From positions 1 through 19,610 of the forward strand of contig CAMXYK010000018.1 in assembly GCA_947253155.1 (NCBI GenBank): DNA of 19,610 nt, written 5' to 3'. The notes beneath the pieces are model-generated. The model ran no database searches and was not told the origin of the DNA. It saw nothing but the letters and a program-made list of their open reading frames with translations. The position numbers and the translations under genes are program-made. Numbering within the stretch: the stretch's first letter is position 1; the number at the start of each line of letters is the position of its first letter. Shown piece after piece: positions 1 to 6,716 of the stretch. The stretch is from an uncultured Bifidobacteriaceae bacterium. Lineage in GTDB: Bacteria > Actinomycetota > Actinomycetes > Actinomycetales > Bifidobacteriaceae.

Positions 1-70
1 TCTGACGTCCGCCTTCGTTCAGTGCGAAAAATCTCAAATCTCTACCACACTAATACTCCTAATTTGAAGT

Positions 71-100
71 ATTATAACCACTCCGGGTTTTGTGTTTTAA
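71..100 (-). promoter_or_regulatory. Candidate promoter for a gene beyond the left edge
   Basis: Downstream of nusB, reading leftward, there is a perfect TATAAT (+ strand 71-76). A weak -35-like TTAAAA (+ strand 95-100) lies 18 nt upstream of it. An AGGAG follows shortly after. In bifidobacteria the carbamoyl-phosphate synthase genes often follow nusB, so this could drive carA, but no coding sequence is visible before the window ends. The -35 is poor, so this is a candidate only. Confidence 0.3.
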
Positions 101-157
101 TGGTGAATTGGTTTGGTGTGATGGCAGCAGAGCTTAACTGCGAAAATACTGACTCAA

Positions 158-622
158 CTACTCCTGAGTGTCAGTAGCAGCGTCTTCAGGAGAAGCTTCG
201 CCATTAAACTTTGCCAAGCAAGCGTCTTTATCTGCCATAATCGCGCTTAGAAGTCCGTGAATAAACGCAATAGCTTCCTCATCGCTATACATTTTGGCAA
301 GCGCAATAGCCTCATCAATCGCAACCTTGTCTGGAATTTCCTCGTTAAGAAGCATTTCCCAAACTGCAATGCGCAAAATATTACGATCAATAACAGCCAT
401 TCTTCCAACTTTCCAGCCGGTTGAATAACGGTTAAGCGTCTTGTCAATTCTGTTGCGTCGCTCTCCCACGCCTCTAACAATCTCAATAGCGTACTCTGGG
501 AGCGGAGTTTGAGCACCAGGCTCTTTAACGCGCTCCTCCAGCAAGGAAAGAATAGGCTGATTCTTTTCATCCGCCTCATAAAGCGTATTCAAAGCCCTCT
601 TACGAGCAGTGGAACGTGCCAT
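158..622 (-). CDS. nusB: Transcription antitermination factor NusB
   Basis: This 154-residue protein has the usual size of NusB (about 130-160). NusB is an all-helical RNA-binding protein that joins NusE (ribosomal protein S10) on boxA RNA in transcription antitermination, notably of rRNA operons. The N-terminus (MARSTARKRALNTLYEADEK) matches the family's opening helix, with the conserved R-x-x-A-L-x-x-L-Y pattern. The segment VIDRNILRIAVWEML (residues about 77-91) and the following DKVAIDEAIALAKMYS (about 98-113) are the conserved core helices. The last 20 or so residues are an acidic, variable tail. An AAGGG Shine-Dalgarno sits 8 nt before the ATG. The gene follows efp in the same direction, a common actinobacterial arrangement, but a terminator-like hairpin separates the two. 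The family assignment is strong. Confidence 0.95.
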   Translation of the reverse strand: MARSTARKRALNTLYEADEKNQPILSLLEERVKEPGAQTPLPEYAIEIVRGVGERRNRIDKTLNRYSTGWKVGRMAVIDRNILRIAVWEMLLNEEIPDKVAIDEAIALAKMYSDEEAIAFIHGLLSAIMADKDACLAKFNGEASPEDAATDTQE

Positions 623-648
623 AATAGTGCCCTTCTGTGCAAAGTATT

Positions 649-688
649 AAAAATACGCGACCCAGCAACGAATAATCGCCACCGGGTC
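649..688 (-). terminator. Terminator-like hairpin between efp and nusB
   Basis: On the minus strand GACCC (from 688) pairs with GGGTC (to 659). Inside this, after a small internal loop, GGCGA pairs with TCGTT around a TTAT loop. A run of five T follows 5 nt after the stem (complement of 649-653). It lies after efp and before nusB, so it may end or attenuate the efp transcript ahead of nusB. Its strength is uncertain because of the internal loop and the gap before the T run. Confidence 0.5.
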
Positions 689-723
689 ACACTATAAAAA
701 TTATTTAGAAATAAATAGCTAAT

Positions 724-780
724 TTAATTAGATAACTAAATTAATTAGATAATTAATTTACTAACTTAATTAGATAACTA
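724..780. repeat. AT-rich imperfect direct repeats, efp-nusB spacer
   Basis: Three copies of TTAATTAGATAACTA or close variants lie at 724-738, 741-755 (one mismatch) and 766-780. They fill almost the whole spacer immediately after the efp stop codon. No coding frame or recognised regulatory motif is seen in them. Confidence 0.8.
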
Positions 781-785
781 CTTCT

Positions 786-1349
786 TTAGTTTTCGCGACC
801 AAGGTAAGAGCCGTCACGAGTGTCGACCTTCACCTTTTCGCCTTCACCCACGAAGAGTGGAACCTGGATTTCAGCGCCGGTTTCCACGGTTGCAGGCTTA
901 GTGCCAGCGTTAGAACGGTTGCCCTGCAAGCCTGGCTCAGTATGCGTAATAGTCAAAATTACGGAAGCTGGAAGCTCAACGCTCAAAGGAGTACCGTCAT
1001 GGAAGCTTACGATGCAGTCGGTGCCTTCAAGCAAATACTTGCTCTGATCGCCAACCAAAACCTTAGGAATATAAACCTGGTCGTAAGTGGTCATATCCAT
1101 GAAGACGAAGTTGTCGCCATCTTCGTAGGAGTATTGCAAAGTACGATTATCAACGGTCTCGAACTCCATCTTCATGCCGGCATTAAAAGTCTTGTCGACA
1201 ATCTTGCCCGAGAGCACGTTCTTAATGGTGGTGCGCACAAAAGCAGGACCCTTGCCTGGCTTCACGTGCTGGAACTTAACAACGGTCCAAAGCTGACCGT
1301 CAAGATTCAAAACCGAACCATTCTTAATATCATTGGTAGTCTGTGCCAC
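786..1349 (-). CDS. efp: Elongation factor P (PGKGP subfamily)
   Basis: EF-P binds ribosomes stalled at consecutive prolines and promotes peptide bond formation. The protein has 187 residues, the normal length, and the three beta-barrel regions follow in order: an N-terminal KOW-like domain, a middle OB domain around FETVDNRTLQYSYEDGDNFV, and a C-terminal OB domain ending in TRDGSYLGREN. The tip loop reads HVKPGKGPAFVR, with the functional lysine at residue 33 inside the palindromic P-G-K-G-P (31-35). This loop marks an actinobacterial EF-P subfamily reported to work without modification of the lysine. No modification enzyme is encoded in the window, which agrees but proves nothing. An extended -10 candidate lies about 65 nt upstream of the start. 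The Shine-Dalgarno is weak (GAAAG). Confidence 0.96.
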   Translation of the reverse strand: MAQTTNDIKNGSVLNLDGQLWTVVKFQHVKPGKGPAFVRTTIKNVLSGKIVDKTFNAGMKMEFETVDNRTLQYSYEDGDNFVFMDMTTYDQVYIPKVLVGDQSKYLLEGTDCIVSFHDGTPLSVELPASVILTITHTEPGLQGNRSNAGTKPATVETGAEIQVPLFVGEGEKVKVDTRDGSYLGREN

Positions 1350-1413
1350 GAGTTACCCGTTTCTTTCGCTAATAAAGCTGCAATTTTAACAGCTTAAGAA
1401 ATAAACCTTGCCT

Positions 1414-1422
1414 ATTATGCCA
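1414..1422 (-). promoter_or_regulatory. Extended -10 promoter candidate for efp
   Basis: On the minus strand the sequence reads TGGCATAAT, which is a TGn extension plus a -10 box with one deviation from consensus. It lies in the 94-nt gap between the zinc-ribbon gene and efp and would give an untranslated leader of roughly 55-60 nt. No convincing -35 box is seen at 16-18 nt. A TTGACG occurs upstream but is too close to serve. Confidence 0.35.
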
Positions 1423-1443
1423 CAAAGCGTCAACTTAATGGAT

Positions 1444-2583
1444 TTATAAATCATTTTTCAACGAATCCAACAGCTTTGACACTAATTCAGCAACATCAGA
1501 TTTAGGCGCAGAACTTGTCAAAACCGACATGCCAAGCATTTTATCGCCGCTTTTAATAATCATGAAATAGTTGTACGCGTTCTTAATTCCCTGACCTCGA
1601 TGAGCCATAATAGTTATGCCGCTTGGAATTCTAACGCCATCAGCGGCAACATTATAACCTGTTGGATTAGTAATAAACGAATTTCCCATTGCTTTCGAAA
1701 GCATCATTGCAGCATCATGAGCGGAAGTGTAATTATCGTTACCCGCTTTCGCCGCATTAACATCGCCAAATTTGCGCGCAAAAGAAGTGTCCGAGTAGCC
1801 GTTAGTAGACAACCAATTATTTAATCCATCTAATCCGCCTTGAGCATCTATAAGCTCGTTAGCGGAAGCATTGCTCATCGTTTTAATAACGTTTTCGTAC
1901 TGTTTCTCATAGTTATAATCTGCCACTTCCTGAGCATGCAAGATTACAGGGAAATAAAAACCAACAGCCGGGAATTGAGTGTGCGAATCAGTAGTCTCAT
2001 ACACAATCTTGTTTCTATCTGAAATAGCAACAGATACGGAATGAGTTTGCGCAAAATCTTTTATTAAATTATCGATTTTTGCACTATTCAGTTTTTTGCC
2101 TGCAGAAATAGCGCTGTCACTATTGTCTTCATTTTCACTATCGTCGCTGCTGTCGCTATCTTCGTCTGAATCCAAGTCATCATCTTCTTTAACATGCTTC
2201 TTTGGTTTCTTCTTCGTTTGCTCTAACTTAGCTTGATTACGCGCTTTAGCAGATTGCTCATTATTGACGTACCACCATACGCCGCCGCCTATTACTAAAA
2301 CGCAAGCAACAATAGCGCTGATTACAGTAATAATGATTCGCTTCTTATTTTTATCCGCGTTCGCATCGTAATTTGCAACATCAGCTTGAAAATATTGCGC
2401 ATCATTTGCGTAAGGCTGATTCGTTGGATAAGAATTTTGGTAAGAAATCGCTTGCGTTGGAGCCTCTTGCAATTCATTTTGCGCGCCAGCATTATCTTGT
2501 TGCGTATTTTCTAATGGAGCGCCACAAGTATCGCAGAATTTGCTATTCTCCTCATTTTGACTGCCGCATTGTGTACAGAACAT
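1444..2583 (-). CDS. Zinc-ribbon membrane protein with a degenerate beta-lactamase-like domain
   Basis: The function is unknown. The layout of the 379 residues is clear. A zinc ribbon comes first (C3-x2-C6, C17-x2-C20), then a Gln/Asn-rich linker, then one membrane helix at about 82-105 preceded by KNKKR. Lys-rich and very acidic stretches (about 118-156) follow, then a domain at about 168-379. The basic residues before the helix predict an inside zinc ribbon and an outside C-terminal domain. That domain resembles class A beta-lactamases and related serine hydrolases: the stretch around FPAVGFYFPVILHA sits where the SxxK helix should be, NAS (238-240) precedes ELIDAQGGLDGLNNWL in the SDN region, and AHRGQG (327-332) stands at the KTG strand. 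The Ser and Lys of SxxK and the KTG are missing, so it is probably a non-catalytic homologue that binds a wall component or partner. A GGGGG/GAAG Shine-Dalgarno precedes the ATG closely. Confidence 0.75.
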   Translation of the reverse strand: MFCTQCGSQNEENSKFCDTCGAPLENTQQDNAGAQNELQEAPTQAISYQNSYPTNQPYANDAQYFQADVANYDANADKNKKRIIITVISAIVACVLVIGGGVWWYVNNEQSAKARNQAKLEQTKKKPKKHVKEDDDLDSDEDSDSSDDSENEDNSDSAISAGKKLNSAKIDNLIKDFAQTHSVSVAISDRNKIVYETTDSHTQFPAVGFYFPVILHAQEVADYNYEKQYENVIKTMSNASANELIDAQGGLDGLNNWLSTNGYSDTSFARKFGDVNAAKAGNDNYTSAHDAAMMLSKAMGNSFITNPTGYNVAADGVRIPSGITIMAHRGQGIKNAYNYFMIIKSGDKMLGMSVLTSSAPKSDVAELVSKLLDSLKNDL

Positions 2584-2602
2584 ATTCTTCCCCCGACTAA
2601 AT

Positions 2603-2634
2603 TAAATTAACGAATCGTAATAAATTAACGAATC
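2603..2634. repeat. Direct repeat upstream of the zinc-ribbon gene
   Basis: TAAATTAACGAATC occurs identically at 2603-2616 and 2621-2634, a spacing of 18 nt. The pair lies within 50 nt of the start codon of the zinc-ribbon membrane protein gene, in its presumed leader. It could be a duplicated operator or a simple slippage repeat. Confidence 0.75.
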
Positions 2635-2663
2635 TTGTTGATTTTACAATAGTATTACAACAA
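2635..2663. promoter_or_regulatory. Inverted repeat upstream of the zinc-ribbon gene
   Basis: TTGTTG (2635-2640) and CAACAA (2658-2663) form an inverted repeat with 17 nt between them. On the minus strand the region holds a -10-like TAAAAT preceded by TTG, with no good -35. The dyad could be an operator overlapping the promoter of the 1444-2583 gene. No known regulator motif is recognised. Confidence 0.3.
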
Positions 2664-2665
2664 AG

Positions 2666-2687
2666 TTTTACGCAACGGAACGTAAAA
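2666..2687. other. AT-rich hairpin after pyrE
   Basis: TTTTACG (2666-2672) and CGTAAAA (2681-2687) form a 7-bp stem around an 8-nt loop. It lies 70-90 nt after the pyrE stop and before the zinc-ribbon gene. With few G-C pairs and no clean T run it is at best a weak terminator for the pyrimidine operon. Confidence 0.35.
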
Positions 2688-2704
2688 AATTACCTGCTTC
2701 GTCT

Positions 2705-2745
2705 TAGTTACGAAATCGTAGTTACGAAATCTTAGTTACGAAATT
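2705..2745. repeat. 14-bp tandem repeat at the pyrE 3' end
   Basis: Three consecutive 14-nt units begin with TAGTTACGAAAT at 2705, 2719 and 2733. On the minus strand each contains CGTAACT. The same heptamer spans the pyrE stop codon (GCG TAA CT), so the array appears to be built from the sequence at the end of pyrE. Confidence 0.85.
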
Positions 2746-2755
2746 GCAAAAACAG

Positions 2756-3448
2756 TTACGCACCGTATTCACGCAAGTAATTTGCAGCGCGCGCAGCTAA
2801 TTCCTCATCCATAACTGGCTTTCCGTCGTCGCCTTTAATGCGCTCGGCTGCTGCGAAAATTTCGCGCACGTTTGCAATCGGCAAAACCGGGAATCCAAAT
2901 TCTTGCTCGACTGCTTTTACTGCGGAAAGCTCACTGTCTTTTGTGCGCTCCATTCTGTCTACCGCCAAAATCAAGCCAACAACTTCCACATTTGCTTCCG
3001 CTTTAAGCTTCGGCAAAGTTTCGCGAACTGCAGTTCCAGCTGTCATAACGTCGTCAACAAGCAGCACTTTCATGCCGTCTTTTAGCGGCTTTCCAACCAT
3101 AATTCCGCCGTCGCCGTGATCCTTGCGCTCTTTGCGGTCGAAAGTAAAGCCGACTGGCATATTGTGATTATTTGTTAAAGCCATAGCTGTCGAAACAGCC
3201 AGTGGAATTCCCTTATAAGCAGGGCCGAAAACAGTATCTATATCTTGCGGGAGTTTTCCGTCTTCGATTCCTGCAATTACGCGCTGAGCGTAGTATGCGC
3301 CTAGATTTGCGATTTTCATGCCGTCGTCAAAAGCGCCCGCGTTAATAAAATAAGGCGATTTGCGGCCAGATTTCAGCGTAAAGTCGCCAAATTTAAGCGC
3401 GCCTGAATCAAGCAAAAACTTTGTAAAACGTTCGTCTAATTCTGCCAT
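2756..3448 (-). CDS. pyrE: Orotate phosphoribosyltransferase
   Basis: PyrE joins orotate to PRPP to make orotidine 5'-phosphate, the fifth step of UMP synthesis. The 230-residue protein is of usual size. It shows the PRPP-binding signature VLLVDDVMTAGTA (128-140) and the flexible catalytic loop DRKERKDHGDGG (104-115). The N-terminal part has FTLKSGRKSPYFINAG (23-38), typical of the family. It is the last recognisable pyrimidine gene of the operon and lies 109 nt after pyrD, a gap filled partly by a 12-bp tandem repeat. The Shine-Dalgarno is a purine-rich AGAGAG rather than a strong GGAGG. Three 14-bp repeats follow closely after its stop. No truncation or missing motif is seen. Confidence 0.96.
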   Translation of the reverse strand: MAELDERFTKFLLDSGALKFGDFTLKSGRKSPYFINAGAFDDGMKIANLGAYYAQRVIAGIEDGKLPQDIDTVFGPAYKGIPLAVSTAMALTNNHNMPVGFTFDRKERKDHGDGGIMVGKPLKDGMKVLLVDDVMTAGTAVRETLPKLKAEANVEVVGLILAVDRMERTKDSELSAVKAVEQEFGFPVLPIANVREIFAAAERIKGDDGKPVMDEELAARAANYLREYGA

Positions 3449-3496
3449 TTTCTTCTCTCTTTCTTTTGAGTATTTTTATTTTGATTGATATTTTAA

Positions 3497-3532
3497 GATT
3501 TTATTTGCGATTTTATTTGCGATTTTGCTTGC
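3497..3532. repeat. 12-bp tandem repeat, pyrD-pyrE spacer
   Basis: GATTTTATTTGC is present at 3497-3508 and 3509-3520, and the variant GATTTTGCTTGC at 3521-3532. The array lies in the 109-nt spacer between the pyrD stop and the pyrE start. It has no apparent coding role. Confidence 0.85.
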
Positions 3533-3557
3533 GCATTATTCGCGCTTTTTTCTCGCT

Positions 3558-4547
3558 TCAGCGCCAAGTTTTGCCTTCAGCAAGCAAAGACGCAAGCTTT
3601 GGGCGAGAATCAAGCAAATCGTCAAGCTCGCGCGCAATTCGAATCGGAGCAGTAGGATCCACCAGTGCCGCCGCACCAACTTCTACAGCATTCGCGCCAG
3701 CATACAAGTATTCCAAAGCTTTTTCACCAGAATCAATGCCACCAATGCCAATAATTGGAATATCTGGCATAGCTTGACGAACTCGCCACACGAATCCAAG
3801 TCCAATCGGGAAAATCGCAGGGCCGGAAACGCCACCCGTACGGTTTGCAATAATCGGCTCGCCTGTTCGAATATCAATTCGCAAACCAACCAGCGTATTA
3901 ATCATGCTTAAAGCGTCCGCTCCAGCATCAACCGCAGCTTTGCAAATCGACACAATATCCGTCACATTTGGCGTCATTTTTACAATCATTGGCTTATCTG
4001 TCATTGCGCGAAGTCGCTTAATTAAGCGGTGCAATGCCACAGGATCCGTACCAACGCTCATTCCGCCGTGAGTTACGTTTGGGCAGCTTACGTTAATTTC
4101 AAGCATGTCTGCAGAAGAATCAGCAAGCTTTTCAACAACTTGCGCATAATCGTCGTCGCTGTGGCCAGCAACATTAGTAATAACAAGCGCTCCCATGGAT
4201 TTTAATTTCGGCAGCTCGTCTACTAAATAGTGGTCGACTCCAGGATTTTGCAAGCCGACTGCGTTTACCATTCCGGAAGGTGATTCTGCAGTGCGCGGAG
4301 AAGGATTTCCTTCCCAAGGAACAGGAGAAACGCCTTTTGTGCAGATTGCGCCGAGCTGACTTACGTCGTAAAAGCGTCGGCATGCTGCGAGCTGGAAAGT
4401 TCCGGAAGCGGTTCCAACCATGTTCTTCCACTTAACTCCTGCAACTTGAGTTGGGTGCTTCCATACGTGGCTTTTATCGAAACCGAAAGTTTCAGCGGAA
4501 TTTGTTGCGGAATTTGCGCTATTTTCAGCATTATTTACAGCACTCAT
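3558..4547 (-). CDS. pyrD: Dihydroorotate dehydrogenase, class 1B catalytic subunit
   Basis: PyrD oxidises dihydroorotate to orotate with FMN. The class 1B enzyme works with PyrK, which passes electrons to NAD+. I place the start at the ATG at 4547, giving 329 residues. GGGAG lies 8 nt before it, while an in-frame TTG five codons upstream falls in the 3' end of pyrK. The catalytic cysteine of class 1 enzymes is seen in INVSCPN (C155). FMN- and phosphate-binding segments are GGVSGPA (238-244) and IIGIGGI (265-271). Residues 1-25 are an Asn/Ser/Ala-rich tail ahead of the usual family start. Only 5 nt separate it from the pyrK stop, and its Shine-Dalgarno overlaps the last pyrK codons, which suggests translational coupling of the two partner subunits. 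Confidence 0.95.
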   Translation of the reverse strand: MSAVNNAENSANSATNSAETFGFDKSHVWKHPTQVAGVKWKNMVGTASGTFQLAACRRFYDVSQLGAICTKGVSPVPWEGNPSPRTAESPSGMVNAVGLQNPGVDHYLVDELPKLKSMGALVITNVAGHSDDDYAQVVEKLADSSADMLEINVSCPNVTHGGMSVGTDPVALHRLIKRLRAMTDKPMIVKMTPNVTDIVSICKAAVDAGADALSMINTLVGLRIDIRTGEPIIANRTGGVSGPAIFPIGLGFVWRVRQAMPDIPIIGIGGIDSGEKALEYLYAGANAVEVGAAALVDPTAPIRIARELDDLLDSRPKLASLLAEGKTWR

Positions 4548-4552
4548 ATTTT

Positions 4553-5449
4553 TTACTCCCAACCCAAACGATTCGCATCAAAAACTGGACCGTCGTTACA
4601 AACTTTTAGTCTGCCTTCCAAAGTATCAACCACGCAAGCAACGCAAGTTCCATAACCGCATCCCATGCGCGCCTCAAGACTTAGCTGGCATTTAACACCG
4701 CGCTCATGCGCCCAATGCGCCACAGCTTTCATCATCGGCAATGGTCCGCAAGACAAAATAACAGTTGGCAAATCGTCGCCAAAATCAAAATGATGACTCT
4801 GCTCAAGCTCGTCAAGCAGCGTAATAACAGTGCCTTCAGCATTCGTAATACTGTGTACGTCTGAAATATATTCCTTCATTAAGTCGTCTGCAAAACGCTT
4901 ACTACGGTAGCCGAGAACTGCTGTTACGCTAGAATCCTTGCGATTGCTTAAAGCTTGAGCTGCGCAAATAATAGGCGGCACGCCCAATCCTCCGCTTACA
5001 AGCACATAATGCGCAGCATCATCAATATTAAATCCCAAACCCAAAGGTCCTAAAGCATCAACCGTACTTCCCGGCTTAAGCTTTGCAAATTCTGCTGTGC
5101 CTTTGCCAATCACAGCAAAAATAAGCGTAAAAGTATCCCCTTCTACGCTCGCAACTCCAAAAGGACGCGGAAGCATAGCAGTTGGGTCAGGAGAATACAA
5201 ATTCACGAATTGCGCAGGAGTAGCTTTTTTCGCAATCTCAGAATCTCGCAAAGTTAAACGGTACACGCCTTCGTCAAGCTTCTCATTATTAAGCACTTCT
5301 ACAGCTCTACGCCCCCAAAGACGCGAATATTTTGCGCTGTTGCTTTCGTCTGCAGAACTTGATCCGGAAGAGTCAAAAGCGTCTTCACGTAACGTAATTA
5401 TGGCGTTTCCATTTGCTTTTCGCGTTGGAATAAACATGCCATCACTCAT
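4553..5449 (-). CDS. pyrK: Dihydroorotate dehydrogenase electron-transfer subunit PyrK
   Basis: PyrK is the FAD and 2Fe-2S subunit that carries electrons from PyrD to NAD+. The protein has 298 residues. A flavin-binding motif RPFGV (residues about 94-98) lies in the ferredoxin-reductase-like barrel. The nucleotide-binding part begins with YVLVSGGLGVPP and ends with ILSCGPLPMM. The iron-sulfur cysteines are seen near the C-terminus in RMGCGYGTCVACVV, with the fourth in KVCNDGP, giving the family spacing C-x4-C-x2-C. The first 45 or so residues, rich in Ser, Asp and Asn, extend beyond the usual family start. A GGGG ribosome site precedes the ATG by about 8 nt. It is followed almost immediately by pyrD, its partner subunit, and preceded by a repeat-rich spacer of 156 nt. 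Confidence 0.95.
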   Translation of the reverse strand: MSDGMFIPTRKANGNAIITLREDAFDSSGSSSADESNSAKYSRLWGRRAVEVLNNEKLDEGVYRLTLRDSEIAKKATPAQFVNLYSPDPTAMLPRPFGVASVEGDTFTLIFAVIGKGTAEFAKLKPGSTVDALGPLGLGFNIDDAAHYVLVSGGLGVPPIICAAQALSNRKDSSVTAVLGYRSKRFADDLMKEYISDVHSITNAEGTVITLLDELEQSHHFDFGDDLPTVILSCGPLPMMKAVAHWAHERGVKCQLSLEARMGCGYGTCVACVVDTLEGRLKVCNDGPVFDANRLGWE

Positions 5450-5486
5450 GTGGTTTCCCCTACCCTTGTATGTGTTGTACCGTTGC

Positions 5487-5545
5487 GTTTTGATTTATTT
5501 AGTTTTTAGTTTTTAAGTTTTGATTTATTAAGTTTTTATTTTTAG
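5487..5545. repeat. About 30-bp AT-rich tandem repeat upstream of pyrK
   Basis: Two imperfect copies, 5487-5516 and 5517-5545, both begin with GTTTTGATTTATT and continue with AGTTTTTA-type sequence. They fill the pyrF-pyrK spacer just upstream of the pyrK ribosome site. On the minus strand this is a run of A-rich leader RNA without obvious pairing. Confidence 0.8.
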
Positions 5546-5566
5546 TTATACATTTTAGCGTTGCGT

Positions 5567-5617
5567 TGCTTTTAGCGATATACCGCATTTATCGATACAC
5601 CACATTTATCTATACAC
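5567..5617. repeat. 17-bp tandem repeat containing the pyrF stop codon
   Basis: Three 17-nt units lie head to tail: 5567-5583 (most diverged), 5584-5600 (CGCATTTATCGATACAC) and 5601-5617 (CACATTTATCTATACAC). The pyrF stop codon (5606-5608) falls inside the third unit on the plus strand. The array therefore duplicates the end of pyrF, including its last codons, into the spacer. Confidence 0.85.
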
Positions 5618-6655
5618 TGCATTTCTTAAATCGTCGCGCATATTTCGCGCAGCTTCCTCTGCAGAATCTTGCACAATATCAAGAATATTATCAAGAGACA
5701 TATTTCCTTGATTTTTCGCATAATCTTTAGACTTTCGCCACGCGCCAATAATACCGCGAGAAGAGTTCACAATAGCGCCATCACCATTTTTATCGAACAT
5801 TCCAGCAACATCTTGAGCGGTGCCGCCTTGAGCGCCGTAGCCTGGAACTAGGAAGAAAGTGTGCGGCATAAGCTCGCGCAAACGCTTTCCTTCTTCCGGA
5901 TGCGTGGCTCCAACCACAGCTCCAACATTCGAATAACCGTGCTTTCCAACGTGCTGCGCACCCCAGTTTTCAATCAAATCTGCCATATGCTCGTACACAG
6001 GCTTGCCGTCTTGCAAAATAAGCTCCTGAAGCTCCCTGCTAGAAGGATTTGAAGTGCGAAGTAGCACAAAAATGCTTTTATTATGCGAAACTGCTTCGTC
6101 AATAAAAGGCTTCACGCCATCCGAACCCATATAAGGGTTTACTGTAAGCGAATCTTCATGCCAAACGTCCAGATTTTCGTAATTTTTAAGAAGATTTTCA
6201 AGAGATTTAGAAAGCGCGTTGCTATTAGTTTTACTAGTTTCGTCTTCAAAATATGCGGAAAGATTAGCAAAACCGCTTAAATGAGCCGCGTACTGGCCTG
6301 CGGTAGATCCAATATCTCCTCGCTTTGCGTCTCCAATTACAACTAAGCCTTGCGATTTTGCGTATTCGCAAGTCATTGCGTACGTGTCCATTCCAGCAGG
6401 GCCTAGAGCTTCATACATTGCGATTTGCGGCTTTACAGCAGGCACAATATCTGCAACTGCGTCAATAATCGCGCGATTAAACTCAAAATAAGCCGTAGCT
6501 AAAAGCGTTGGCAGCGCATCTTCGCCTTCTACTTCTTGCAAAACTTCGTCTGCAAGAGCGCTAATAACTTCTGCAGGCAAAATTCCTGGCTTAGGATCCA
6601 ATCCCACAACGCTAGGATTTTGCTTTGCTGCAATCGCTTCAATTAATTCGTCCAT
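5606..6655 (-). CDS. pyrF: Orotidine 5'-phosphate decarboxylase (type 2)
   Basis: PyrF removes CO2 from orotidine 5'-phosphate to give UMP. The catalytic segment GDAKRGDIG (108-116) holds K111 and the Asp of the active site. Substrate-binding parts include GLDPKP (18-23), TVNPYMGSDG (171-180) and the phosphate-binding region PGYGAQGG (271-278) with VNSSRGI (296-302). The overall order of motifs is that of the longer type 2 enzymes. At 349 residues it is somewhat longer than most. A low-similarity stretch at about 134-165 (Asn/Ser/Glu-rich, after the QYAAHL helix) looks like an insertion and probably accounts for much of the extra length. The gene starts 51 nt after pyrC. Its stop codon sits in a 17-bp tandem repeat. 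Confidence 0.95.
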   Translation of the reverse strand: MDELIEAIAAKQNPSVVGLDPKPGILPAEVISALADEVLQEVEGEDALPTLLATAYFEFNRAIIDAVADIVPAVKPQIAMYEALGPAGMDTYAMTCEYAKSQGLVVIGDAKRGDIGSTAGQYAAHLSGFANLSAYFEDETSKTNSNALSKSLENLLKNYENLDVWHEDSLTVNPYMGSDGVKPFIDEAVSHNKSIFVLLRTSNPSSRELQELILQDGKPVYEHMADLIENWGAQHVGKHGYSNVGAVVGATHPEEGKRLRELMPHTFFLVPGYGAQGGTAQDVAGMFDKNGDGAIVNSSRGIIGAWRKSKDYAKNQGNMSLDNILDIVQDSAEEAARNMRDDLRNAVYR

Positions 6656-6682
6656 TTGCTACCAACCTAAATTATTTATTTC

Positions 6683-6716
6683 AATCACATTCTTTAAAAA
6701 CTTAAATCACATTCTT
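6683..6716. repeat. 12-bp direct repeat spanning the pyrC stop codon
   Basis: AATCACATTCTT occurs at 6683-6694 and 6705-6716. The second copy contains the pyrC stop (complement of 6707-6709) with its preceding Met and Arg codons. The other copy lies in the pyrC-pyrF spacer. The offset is 22 nt. Confidence 0.8.

Noticed and set aside
1..157. carA coding sequence downstream of nusB
   Set aside because: Synteny makes it likely beyond the edge, but no recognisable coding frame is present inside the window.
1375..1395. AAGCTG/CAGCTT hairpin as terminator of the zinc-ribbon gene
   Set aside because: The stem has only 6 bp with a 9-nt loop and no real T run, and it lies between the candidate efp promoter and the efp start.
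4548..4562. TTG start for pyrD five codons upstream of the ATG
   Set aside because: It overlaps the pyrK 3' end, and the GGGAG Shine-Dalgarno lies between it and the ATG at 4547 with ideal spacing to that ATG.
5450..5566. Internal promoter before pyrK
   Set aside because: TATAAC-like and A-rich strings occur, but no -35/-10 pair with sensible spacing stands out from the AT-rich repeats.
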